Source: an uncultured Ruminococcus sp.
GTDB taxonomy: Bacteria; Bacillota; Clostridia; Oscillospirales; Ruminococcaceae
Reading direction: 5' to 3'
Length of the DNA stretch: 7,061 nucleotides
NCBI RefSeq assembly: GCF_946187255.1
Contig: NZ_CAMHRZ010000173.1
Span: 1-7,061 of the forward strand
A program made the position numbers and the translations under genes. The notes beneath the pieces are model-generated. The model did not search any database and was not told the origin of the DNA. It saw nothing but the letters and a program-made list of their open reading frames with translations. Each line of letters starts with the position of its first letter. Position 1 is the stretch's first letter. This document shows, piece after piece, positions 1 through 6,706 of this stretch.

Positions 1-25
1 CTTTCGCGAAAGGCTTGCGGGAAGT

Positions 26-46
26 TTGAGGGGCAGAGCCCCTCAA
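26..46. repeat. GC-rich perfect hairpin
   Basis: The arms TTGAGGGGC and GCCCCTCAA are exact reverse complements of 9 bp around the 3-nt loop AGA. There is no T-tract of note on either side, so it is a poor terminator. Together with the 12-bp palindrome at 1-12 (CTTTCGCGAAAG) it gives the left edge a repeat-like, palindrome-rich character. It may be part of a dispersed intergenic repeat, but one copy cannot prove this. Confidence 0.6.
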
Positions 47-137
47 TCACCAAGGTGCAAAACCAAAATGCACAGCGAACTATAAAAGCGAGACAAGCGA
101 AAGTTCGATAAGCAAAGCAAACAAACGCTCCCAAAAA

Positions 138-218
138 GCGCGGCAATAACCAAAACACTATGAGCGTGGACAAAAAATCGTCCACGCTCTTTCTTTCCGC
201 GTAAATACATTGCCGCGC
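138..218. repeat. Nested inverted repeat enclosing a terminator hairpin
   Basis: GCGCGGCAAT (138-147) and ATTGCCGCGC (209-218) form a perfect 10-bp inverted repeat. Between them sits a second perfect 10-bp stem (162-171 with 180-189). The two stems share no bases and can form together as an outer stem with an inner hairpin. No tRNA or known riboswitch consensus was recognised here. The function is unknown; it may be a compound terminator or a small palindromic repeat. Confidence 0.6.
162..196 (+). terminator. Rho-independent terminator, plus strand
   Basis: A perfect 10-bp stem, GAGCGTGGAC with GTCCACGCTC, encloses the 8-nt loop AAAAAATC and is followed by TTTCTTT on the plus strand. This fits termination of a plus-strand gene lying left of the window. 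On the minus strand the sequence after the stem is less T-rich, so it would be a weaker backup terminator for the four-gene operon. Confidence 0.65.
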
Positions 219-337
219 GTCCACTAGCTCAACGGCGATAGCTCGTTGAGCGGTCGCCCCGAACTCCCCATGATAAAAGCAGGAGTAACCGCTATAGGGT
301 CAACGGCACTCCCTTACGCCCTCGCAAACAACATACC

Positions 338-374
338 ACAAACAAAAACCGACCGCTGAAAAACAGCAGTCGGT
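338..374 (-). terminator. Rho-independent terminator of the four-gene operon
   Basis: Read on the minus strand, ACCGACTGCTG and CAGCGGTCGGT form an 11-bp stem with one U-G wobble around the 5-nt loop TTTTT. It is followed directly by TTTTGTTT. The stem begins 15 bp past the stop codon of the cytidylyltransferase gene, where the end of the operon would be expected. Confidence 0.88.
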
Positions 375-389
375 CAAATAATCATATCA

Positions 390-1142
390 TCATTTCTGTT
401 TCAGTATATCAGGCGTAGAGCCAATGCCGAAAGCCTGCTCGTTCTCACGGTACTGAATGAGCGCACGGTACATATATACGTCCTCAGGGGTCGTTACCTT
501 GATGTTTCCGCGATTGCCCTCTACCATGTGAGCTTCCTTGCCGAGACTCTTTATCAGAGTGCAGGAGTCTACCAGATTTTCGTAGCGCTCAGGCTTTTTC
601 CTTATCTCTTCGTGGTCTGCGATTATATCACCAAGATAGAAACTCTGAGGTGCCTGCGCCGCGTAGGTGTCCTTGCGGTAGGGTACTGTCTCTACAGTCT
701 TTCCTGTGGTGCTCATGAGTATCGTCTCAAAACAGGGCGTGCAGGTGATGGCGTTGCCGTGCTCCTTTACACCGTCTATGTTGTTGCATATAGTATCATA
801 GCTCACCCAGGGGCGTACACCGTCGTGTATCAGTACGATGGAGTCGTCGGGGTTTTCGCTCTGTGCCTTTTTAAGACCGTTGTATATCGAGTCCTGACCG
901 CTCTCGCCGCCGGGAACGACTGCGCATACCTTTGTCAGCGCAAATCTCTTGATCAGCTTGTTCATGTAGGGAATGTAATCCTTCAGCATGACAACGTAGA
1001 TCTTGTCTATCTCGTTGTGGTTCTCAAACAGCTCCAGTGTGTGGACGATTATGGGCTTCCCGTTGATCTCAAGGAACTGCTTGGGTATGCCCGCGCCCAT
1101 TCTCACGCCGCTGCCGCCTGCGAAAATAACTGCTATGTTCAT
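390..1142 (-). CDS. tarI/ispD: IspD/TarI-family cytidylyltransferase
   Basis: A 250-residue cytoplasmic enzyme that transfers CMP from CTP to a sugar or polyol phosphate. The nucleotide-binding loop FAGGSGVRMG with downstream PKQF spans residues 7-23. HDGVRP is at 106-111, the AAQAPQSF motif at 161-168, and NIKVTTPED near the C-terminus at 213-221. The length is normal for the family. These motifs are shared by IspD (methylerythritol phosphate pathway, isoprenoids) and TarI (ribitol-5-phosphate cytidylyltransferase, CDP-ribitol for teichoic acid). The HDGVRP form, the PYRKDTY segment before APQSF and the position behind two CDP-polyol transferases favour a TarI-like role. That is inference, not proof. 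The start is well supported: AGGAGG lies 8 nt before the ATG. It is the last gene of the operon, 20 bp after the acyltransferase, with a terminator behind it. No TarJ-like reductase is adjacent. Confidence 0.93.
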   Translation of the reverse strand: MNIAVIFAGGSGVRMGAGIPKQFLEINGKPIIVHTLELFENHNEIDKIYVVMLKDYIPYMNKLIKRFALTKVCAVVPGGESGQDSIYNGLKKAQSENPDDSIVLIHDGVRPWVSYDTICNNIDGVKEHGNAITCTPCFETILMSTTGKTVETVPYRKDTYAAQAPQSFYLGDIIADHEEIRKKPERYENLVDSCTLIKSLGKEAHMVEGNRGNIKVTTPEDVYMYRALIQYRENEQAFGIGSTPDILKQK

Positions 1143-1162
1143 TGTTTATTCCTCCTGTCTGT

Positions 1163-2233
1163 TCAGACCTTGACTTTTTCCTCACTGTTTATCTCAAAGG
1201 GCTTCAGGGTTATCTTCCCCAGAAGCATGAACGGGTATTCAAATGGCTTCTGCGCAAGTATGATAGTTACCGCAAATCCGATGGCAGCCATTTCCAGCGC
1301 ACCTTTCAGTGAACCCTCAAAAGGCTCATACCATAGGAATGCTGTCTCTGCCAGATACAGAAATCTGTGGAGTATGTATACCTGCAATGTCCTTGAACCC
1401 ATCTTGGTGAATACTGCCTTGCCTCTCGGCACAAGCAGCAGGAAGCAGGCACATAATACGAACGCCGCCAGATAGAAGCATACCCTGTGCAGGAACGCAG
1501 TCGGGGTCGAAGTCATGGATACGAGATCCGAGTCTGCATAGCTGAAATTGCTGGTGATTATCTTGTTCGGTATCCTGTCCAGATTGAAGTAGGTCCAGAC
1601 CGCCATTCCCGCCATGATAACTGCCGCACACGCCTGTGTGATCTTGTTGCGGAACTTGAACAGCCATTCCTTTTTGAAATAGTATCCCGCCAGAAAGACA
1701 GGGAAGTGGTTCACCACTCTCAGTACGCTCAGGAAATCTCCCGCCTTGTTGTCATACCCGCAGGCAAACGCCGCAAGGAATGCAAAGGTCAGCAGCAGTT
1801 TCGGCTTGATCTTGTAGTAGTAGGGCATCAGCCCGAACCACCAAAGCATACACATAAGGTACCACAGCGATGAACGCGGGAAGAAAAAGGATTTTCCTAT
1901 CTTGTAGTCCTTCAGCACGAAATACTCAAACAGGGTCACAGCTATCTGTGCCGCCAGGTAGTATACCATATAGGTCACAAAGCGCTGAGTCTTTACCGTG
2001 CCGTTCTTTATGTAGCTTTTTCCGAAATAGCCCGTGATAAATATCATGCAGGGCATGTGAAGCGTGTTCGCCATCTTCCAGAATGTGTTTATCTCGGGTA
2101 TATCGGCTTTCAGCGGAGATATCGCGTGGGCTATGACGACCAGCGTTATCAGTATGAACTTTGCGTTGTCAAAAAAGTAGTCTCTGCCCTTTTCGTCCTT
2201 GTATTCTTTTGAAGCATATCCCAGCAGACTCAT
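1163..2233 (-). CDS. Membrane acyltransferase, Acyl_transf_3 family
   Basis: A 356-residue integral membrane protein with about ten hydrophobic segments, starting near residue 24. It has the hallmarks of the family-3 acyltransferases (OafA-like and fucose O-acetylase-like proteins). These are an N-terminal RDYFFDNAKFILIT segment leading to the conserved helix histidine in VVIAHAI (His36), then LHMPCMIFITGYF (58-70), SLWYLMCMLWW (122-132), FPVFLAGYYF (177-186) and a late VYILH (285-289). Such proteins O-acetylate, or less often succinylate, surface carbohydrates using acyl-CoA. In this operon the likely substrate is the polyol-phosphate polymer or a sugar on it; this is inference. The ATG overlaps the stop of the polymerase gene (ATGA), and its GGAGGAGG binding site, 6 nt before the ATG, encodes the Gly-Gly-Gly tail of that polymerase. 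Translational coupling is therefore expected. The substrate and acyl group cannot be read from the sequence. Confidence 0.9.
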   Translation of the reverse strand: MSLLGYASKEYKDEKGRDYFFDNAKFILITLVVIAHAISPLKADIPEINTFWKMANTLHMPCMIFITGYFGKSYIKNGTVKTQRFVTYMVYYLAAQIAVTLFEYFVLKDYKIGKSFFFPRSSLWYLMCMLWWFGLMPYYYKIKPKLLLTFAFLAAFACGYDNKAGDFLSVLRVVNHFPVFLAGYYFKKEWLFKFRNKITQACAAVIMAGMAVWTYFNLDRIPNKIITSNFSYADSDLVSMTSTPTAFLHRVCFYLAAFVLCACFLLLVPRGKAVFTKMGSRTLQVYILHRFLYLAETAFLWYEPFEGSLKGALEMAAIGFAVTIILAQKPFEYPFMLLGKITLKPFEINSEEKVKV

Positions 2234-4938
2234 TTTTTACCTCCTCCGCTGTGATCGTATTCATTCACCTTTCCGAACCTGCTCTGGAATTCCACGACCT
2301 CCTTGAAGATACGCTCGCAGTTCCTGTGGTCGGAATACTGGAAGAATTCATCCACTCTTTCCTTGTACATATCCTCCATCACGCACTTGCGCTCGATGTA
2401 GCCGCAAAGTGTGTCCACTATCTGTTTGTGGTCACGGCATATAGGACCGAAGCCCATAGTCTCGTACTCCAGTCCTCCCGCTTCGTACTGGGGCGGGAGT
2501 ATATCGGGATGATAGTATACCAGCGGCTTCTTCATGTACGCAAAGTCGAACTGTACGCCCGAATAGTCCGTTACCATAAGGCTCGATTCGGTGAGTATCT
2601 TTTCGTAGCTGATATCGCTTGCCGCCGCTACTATCTCCACGCCCTCGCTCTTTTCAAAGTCCTCCAGCTGGCTGGACATTGCAGGATGGAGCAGGTAAAC
2701 TATGCGGTATCCGTGTTCCTTGGCGGTCTTGATAAGTCTCTCATCGTTTATGAGGCTGTTGTATATCTTGTAGTAATCACTGTGTACGAAGTTCGAGCTG
2801 TGTCCGTACACCTTGCCCTTTGCCGCTTTGCCCGTAGTAACAGAACGTCTCCAGGTGGGCGTTATCAGTATCATCTTCTTGTCATTGCTTTTCAGCCCGT
2901 CATATCTGGCGTGACCCGTAAGGCAGAGTGCCCTCTTGTCAAAATAGTCGTAAACCTCGTGGCTGACGTTCTTTACCTCATACTTCGACGCAAAGAAATA
3001 CAGCTGTGTATTGTCGAAAACTCTGTTCTGATACTGGGCGATGCGCTGTATCGTAAGACCGTGAGCGAGACATACCACCCTTGCGTTGTAGAGATCCTTG
3101 AAGTACTGCTGTATCGCGCCGTAATAGCCGTTGCAGGTGAGGGTATCCACATGGGTCGCCAGCATCAGGTCGGTATGCAGTGCGATGATGCGGTGTTTCA
3201 GCGAGCTGAACACAAGTACACTGTCCTTGAACTCCTTTTGCAGTCTGGGACAGTCGGGGGACTTCTTGTCCACCACATAGTATATCTTTACATCCTTTGG
3301 CTGATGCTCCTTGACGTAGCGGAAGAAGTACTCGCCGTTATCGCCCGCCTTGAACAGCTTGTCCTGGGTGAGCCATATCTTGTTCTTTCGGTACATGGGC
3401 TTGGTCAGCCAGTAAAGCAGACGGTTGCCCACCATTTTCAGCCGCCATGTGCCGCTTGTACTGCGCCATATAGCCCGCAGAAATGCCTTTTCGTGAGCGC
3501 GGTGAGCCTTTTTGGTCAGCGGCTCGAATATAAAGCTCTTTGATGAGCTGTCAAAGGATACTATGCTCTTATTGCATATCCAGTAGGAAGCCTTCATGTT
3601 GCTGAATTTGGACATGGCACGCAGGAAAGTCGCACCCAGCGGGTAATGCCTGCCCTTGTATTCCAGCATAAAAGTAAGGCTGCGCACCTTGTCGAGACTT
3701 GTCAGGGGCATGGTGAAGCAGAAGGTATAGTTGCCCTTGGCGGATATATTGAAAAACTTGTTCAGCGCGTAGATATGGTTCTCCCTGACGGGATAAGCTA
3801 TGCTGTTGTTCACCATGGCGATGATCTTCATCCCGCCCTCGGGGAAAACATATACTCCCGGGAAAAATCCGTCCATCACCAGCTTTTCGTCATCGCTGTA
3901 TACCGACTTGAATTCTATCTTGGTGCCGTCCAGTTTCCATATCTGTGCAGTGCCGATGTGTGCGGATATCTCTGCGCCTGTGGCGGATATCTCGGGCATC
4001 AGCTTATCGTCGTTATACTTCATGCGAAGCAGGTTGAGCGACAGGAATTTCGGCACAAGACCTTTTCCGTTGAGAATATGGGAGCTGGCGATGACCACAT
4101 CATCGATATTTTTCAGCGCCTTGCCCGTCTTGTCAAAGAAAGCCTGCGCTTCCTCAGGGTTCAGCAGACCCTTGTCCCTCTCGTTCATATTGCAGGCGTA
4201 CCTGCAAAGTATCATATATAATACAAATCTCTGCACGAACTCGGAAGAATCCTCTTTTACCGCATCCACCAGGAAATCATCCATGCATTCCTCATACCAG
4301 CCTCTTTCAAACTGGGGGGAATAGTTGAAGAAATCCAGTTCGGGCGGGTCTATCATCGTGAAGGGTTCATCTATAAGGGTGTACTTCTTCTTGTCGTCAA
4401 GTATCTCCATCAGCATTTTATGCTCACATTCAAGGGGCAGCTCCTCATCGAAGCGTCTGCCCTCGAACAGCTTTTTCTCAAAAGCGAACGCCGCAAAGCA
4501 CAGGTGGAACCTGTCGGGAGTCAGCGAAAGATCGATGAGCATACTGCCTTTTTTGTCGGTATTGGGCTTGAAGCCCAAGTATGTGGTATCCTTGCCGTTG
4601 GAATTTGCGTACCAGGGATGCAGCGAGCTTATCCCTGTGCGTCCTGTCATTTTGATAATGCCTTTCAGTCCGCTGTCGGGGTACTTGCCGTCCGTTGCGG
4701 CGAACATTATCAGCTCATTTGAGGTCTTGTCAAGTGCCGCATTGCAGCCCATTCCCAGCGTCATCTCGCTTGCATCGAAGGAATGTACGCCGTCCTGCTT
4801 GGTGATCTTTAGTTCACCCGTAAAATCAGCGATAGTTATATCTATATCTCCGTTTGCAAAGCAGGAGGTCTCCACCAGCCTGTTGAGCTGCTGTTTGGTC
4901 TTGACGTGGTCTGTACATAAAAGGACGATGTCCAGCAT
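2230..4938 (-). CDS. Polyol-phosphate polymerase: GT2-like domain fused to TagF-like transferase
   Basis: A 902-residue soluble protein with no clear transmembrane segment. Residues 1 to about 195 resemble a family-2 glycosyltransferase in degraded form: FAATDG (79-84) sits where FLDSDD is usual, and FDEELPLECEH (163-173) aligns with the usual acidic FDEEL...ED region. Residues 196-320 look like a mostly helical linker. Residues 325-475 are rich in predicted beta strands, as in the accessory region seen in other TagF-like polymerases. Residues 500-890 are the CDP-glycerol glycerophosphotransferase (GT-B) domain, with LAHG (His626), GHARYD (675-680), TPTWRR (693-698), LLHP (His751) and TDYSGVQFDF (790-799). 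Such domains transfer glycerol- or ribitol-phosphate from CDP-polyols onto a growing chain at the inner membrane face. AAGGTGA lies 9 nt before the ATG. The gene begins 35 bp after the upstream transferase and overlaps the next by 4 bp. Which polyol is used cannot be decided. Confidence 0.9.
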   Translation of the reverse strand: MLDIVLLCTDHVKTKQQLNRLVETSCFANGDIDITIADFTGELKITKQDGVHSFDASEMTLGMGCNAALDKTSNELIMFAATDGKYPDSGLKGIIKMTGRTGISSLHPWYANSNGKDTTYLGFKPNTDKKGSMLIDLSLTPDRFHLCFAAFAFEKKLFEGRRFDEELPLECEHKMLMEILDDKKKYTLIDEPFTMIDPPELDFFNYSPQFERGWYEECMDDFLVDAVKEDSSEFVQRFVLYMILCRYACNMNERDKGLLNPEEAQAFFDKTGKALKNIDDVVIASSHILNGKGLVPKFLSLNLLRMKYNDDKLMPEISATGAEISAHIGTAQIWKLDGTKIEFKSVYSDDEKLVMDGFFPGVYVFPEGGMKIIAMVNNSIAYPVRENHIYALNKFFNISAKGNYTFCFTMPLTSLDKVRSLTFMLEYKGRHYPLGATFLRAMSKFSNMKASYWICNKSIVSFDSSSKSFIFEPLTKKAHRAHEKAFLRAIWRSTSGTWRLKMVGNRLLYWLTKPMYRKNKIWLTQDKLFKAGDNGEYFFRYVKEHQPKDVKIYYVVDKKSPDCPRLQKEFKDSVLVFSSLKHRIIALHTDLMLATHVDTLTCNGYYGAIQQYFKDLYNARVVCLAHGLTIQRIAQYQNRVFDNTQLYFFASKYEVKNVSHEVYDYFDKRALCLTGHARYDGLKSNDKKMILITPTWRRSVTTGKAAKGKVYGHSSNFVHSDYYKIYNSLINDERLIKTAKEHGYRIVYLLHPAMSSQLEDFEKSEGVEIVAAASDISYEKILTESSLMVTDYSGVQFDFAYMKKPLVYYHPDILPPQYEAGGLEYETMGFGPICRDHKQIVDTLCGYIERKCVMEDMYKERVDEFFQYSDHRNCERIFKEVVEFQSRFGKVNEYDHSGGGKK

Positions 4939-4973
4939 AATTGAAAATCACCTTATTTATCTAATTATTCGCA

Positions 4974-6221
4974 TTAATTGTTTTCCATGATCCTGTTGAT
5001 AAGTGCAGCCACTCTCCGTGCTGCTCTGCCGTCTTCGCGGCAGCCGCGCTTTTCAAGGAAGCTGCTGCGCTTTTCGGCGTACTGTTCCTTGCTGAATGTA
5101 AGGATATTCTTTACCATATCCCTGTTGTTCTCAGCTATGGGGAAGGGTGTTTCTTCCAGCGGATAGTAGAAGCCGCGCTCCTTGTCGTATTTGCTCAGGT
5201 CGGGCGCATATATAAATCCCGCACCGCTGCCCAGGATGTAGTCACATATCCAGCTGGAATAATCTGTAATACCGATATCGCATACCGCCATGAGCTCCTG
5301 TATATCCTCATAGCTGTTGCCGTCCAGGATATCGGGGTCGGGTCTGCGCTTTTTCAGCTTATCCGCCACCTTGATATGATAGCGGTCGAGTATCTTCCAC
5401 TCACCGCCGAAGCGTTCCTTAGCCGCCGCCAGCACTGCCGCATGGTCGAGATCGTAATATCTCAGGCTCATATCATTGCGGAAGGTGGGCGCATAGAGTA
5501 TCAGCGAGGTATCTTCGGGTATGCCGTAATGTCTGCACACCTTGCGTTTCAGTCTGCGCTTCTTTTCCTCGCCGCAGAAGAGTATATCACTTCTCGGGTG
5601 TCCGTATTCAAGCACCTTTATCTTCGGGTCGCCCCAGTAGGTGCTGCGGTAGACCTGTGTCTCAAACGCCGAATTGGATATCATATAATCGGTGGTCTTT
5701 CCCGCTATCTTAGCGCCCAGCCGCCACTTAGGGTCGGGCACTCCCGTAATCTTTTTCAGCCCAAGGGAGCCGTGCCAGGTATTTATAAGCACCTGCCCGC
5801 GCTTTTTCAGCACGAAGCTGAGGGGGCAGCAAAGTGCGTTATCCACCCATATCCTCGCGGTCGCCAGCTCATAGAAATGCTCCAGCGAGTTGATCTTCAC
5901 CGTCCTCACGCCCTTAGGCAGCGGTGAGGGGAATTCATCCGCGATCTCGGGTCTTACAACGAATACTATATCATAGCCCTTGTTCTGTCTGAGAAGCTCA
6001 TTGCAGATATACTTCGGGTTGCACTGGTATCTGTTATCGTAGTGCATAAAGACTATCTTGTTTTTATCCACCCTGCTTTTCAGGGAGATAACAGTCCTTG
6101 AAGCCAGGGCTGCCAGTTCATCCAGCTTGCCGATGAAATGCCCGAAAACAAATTCAAAAAAGCTCTTTTCAGCCATCTGTCTTTCCAGCTTTTCCAGCTT
6201 TCCGCCGTAGTTACTGCCCAT
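4974..6221 (-). CDS. CDP-glycerol glycerophosphotransferase family protein, TagB/TagF-like
   Basis: The protein has 415 residues from the chosen ATG. It begins with a positively charged, partly amphipathic helix region (to about residue 55), then a GT-B transferase domain. Visible motifs are TWHG (148-151, usual catalytic histidine), GHPRSD (207-212), YAPTFR (243-248), RYH (280-282, second conserved histidine) and TDYSSW (319-324, CDP-polyol phosphate-binding segment). Its size fits a TagB-like primase or short polymerase, which adds the first or a few polyol-phosphate units to a lipid-linked acceptor at the cytoplasmic membrane. A GTG three codons upstream (6230) is a possible start, but it overlaps the GAGGAG site at 6230-6235; the ATG at 6221 has the normal 8-nt spacing. 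It is the first gene of the operon, about 30 nt from the predicted transcription start. The substrate (glycerol versus ribitol phosphate) is unknown. Confidence 0.92.
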   Translation of the reverse strand: MGSNYGGKLEKLERQMAEKSFFEFVFGHFIGKLDELAALASRTVISLKSRVDKNKIVFMHYDNRYQCNPKYICNELLRQNKGYDIVFVVRPEIADEFPSPLPKGVRTVKINSLEHFYELATARIWVDNALCCPLSFVLKKRGQVLINTWHGSLGLKKITGVPDPKWRLGAKIAGKTTDYMISNSAFETQVYRSTYWGDPKIKVLEYGHPRSDILFCGEEKKRRLKRKVCRHYGIPEDTSLILYAPTFRNDMSLRYYDLDHAAVLAAAKERFGGEWKILDRYHIKVADKLKKRRPDPDILDGNSYEDIQELMAVCDIGITDYSSWICDYILGSGAGFIYAPDLSKYDKERGFYYPLEETPFPIAENNRDMVKNILTFSKEQYAEKRSSFLEKRGCREDGRAARRVAALINRIMENN

Positions 6222-6229
6222 TCTGCACA

Positions 6230-6235
6230 CTCCTC
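6230..6235 (-). promoter_or_regulatory. Ribosome binding site that fixes the first gene's start
   Basis: GAGGAG on the minus strand lies 8 nt before ATG 6221. The alternative GTG start (6228-6230) would share a base with it, so the GTG is unlikely to be used. Confidence 0.8.
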
Positions 6236-6256
6236 ACAAAAAATCACTCAAATTTG

Positions 6257-6285
6257 ATTATACCACGATTTCCCCCTGTTGTAAA
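6257..6285 (-). promoter_or_regulatory. Sigma-70/SigA-type promoter of the operon
   Basis: On the minus strand, TTTACA (-35, at 6280-6285) is separated by exactly 17 bp from a perfect TATAAT (-10, at 6257-6262). The bases TGG directly before the -10 add an extended -10 element. Transcription should start near 6250, giving a leader of about 30 nt with the GAGGAG site. No operator palindrome is obvious beside it, so expression by the housekeeping sigma factor is the simplest reading. Confidence 0.88.
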
Positions 6286-6408
6286 GCAAGCGCCGCCCCT
6301 GCAAAGAAAGTTTTAGCGATATCCACAACATAACAATCCAAAAACGCCCCATTTTATCTATTTTCCTTGCTCGCGGGACCCCCTCTGCGGCTGCAAAACA
6401 ACATAAAA

Positions 6409-6434
6409 GCCCGCAGGAACGGCATCCTGCGGGC
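6409..6434 (-). terminator. Rho-independent terminator upstream of the operon
   Basis: GCCCGCAGGA and TCCTGCGGGC form a perfect 10-bp stem with a 6-nt loop. On the minus strand the stem is followed by TTTTATGTTGTTTTG, a good termination tract. On the plus strand only TTG follows. It would stop leftward transcripts arriving from the recombinase side before they reach the operon promoter. No intact minus-strand gene ends just upstream of it: the recombinase stop is about 330 bp away. Confidence 0.75.
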
Positions 6435-6561
6435 TTGTGCATTAATATATTGATATTCCGATCTAGTTGTGTGCTGCTATAAACGATAATTTATCCTGCG
6501 TATTGTGAAACCTGTTGAGATAAATCTCTTTGAAGAAAAGCTGTCCCCAAGCCCCTCTCTG

Positions 6562-6674
6562 AAACTTTCGTTTCTTTTGGGCGGGGGCAGACAAACTTTC
6601 GGAACATAACAAACGTCCGATACCCGCAAATCCTTTAAGACCTCGCTGCCCCCGACCAAAAGAGGCAAAAGTCT
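6562..6674. repeat. Large imperfect inverted repeat
   Basis: The inner 17-bp arms (6574-6590 CTTTTGGGCGGGGGCAG; 6646-6662 CTGCCCCCGACCAAAAG) match with one mismatch. The match continues less well for 12 more bases on each side, giving arms of about 29 bp around a 55-bp centre. The 9-mer AAACTTTCG occurs twice in direct orientation, at 6562-6570 and 6593-6601. This could be a dispersed palindromic repeat, a structured RNA or an element end. It is not a typical terminator because the loop is long. Confidence 0.7.
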
Positions 6675-6688
6675 TTGGAAAGAAGCCA

Positions 6689-6706
6689 ATGTCAATAAAT
6701 TGACAT
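6689..6706. repeat. 18-bp palindrome with 2-bp centre
   Basis: ATGTCAAT and ATTGACAT are perfect 8-bp arms around the centre AA. The site lies 58 bp downstream of the recombinase stop codon. It could be a binding site for a dimeric protein or part of a recombination site. It has no T-tract and a 2-nt loop, so it is not a terminator. Confidence 0.6.

Larger units (their letters stand above)
1..337. other. Intergenic region without a supported gene
   Basis: I see no gene with a credible start, ribosome binding site and recognisable product on either strand. The stretch is dominated by inverted repeats: 1-12, 26-46, the weak pair 55-59/69-73, the nested structure 138-218, and an 8-bp stem with a 9-nt loop at 227-251 (GCTCAACG/CGTTGAGC). 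It separates the 3' end of the minus-strand operon from whatever lies further left, probably a convergent plus-strand gene given the terminator at 162-196. Confidence 0.55.

Noticed and set aside
220..300. tRNA-like stretch (TAGCTCAACGG and a following hairpin)
   Set aside because: The resemblance is limited to a D-arm-like string; there is no acceptor stem, anticodon arm or GTTCRANNC-type T-loop.
528..1475. Long open frame of 315 codons on the plus strand
   Set aside because: It lies antisense to the cytidylyltransferase and acyltransferase genes, crosses their junction, and has no protein-family signature; the minus-strand genes have motifs and ribosome binding sites.
2161..3543. Open frame of 460 codons on the plus strand
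   Set aside because: It is antisense to the polymerase gene, with a biased composition typical of a shadow frame and no recognisable domain.
6222..6230. GTG start for the first transferase, adding three residues
   Set aside because: The GTG overlaps the GAGGAG ribosome binding site, whereas the ATG at 6221 has an 8-nt spacing.
6248..6442. Small minus-strand frame of 64 codons
   Set aside because: It runs through the terminator hairpin and the operon's -35/-10 promoter, has no ribosome binding site and no family resemblance.
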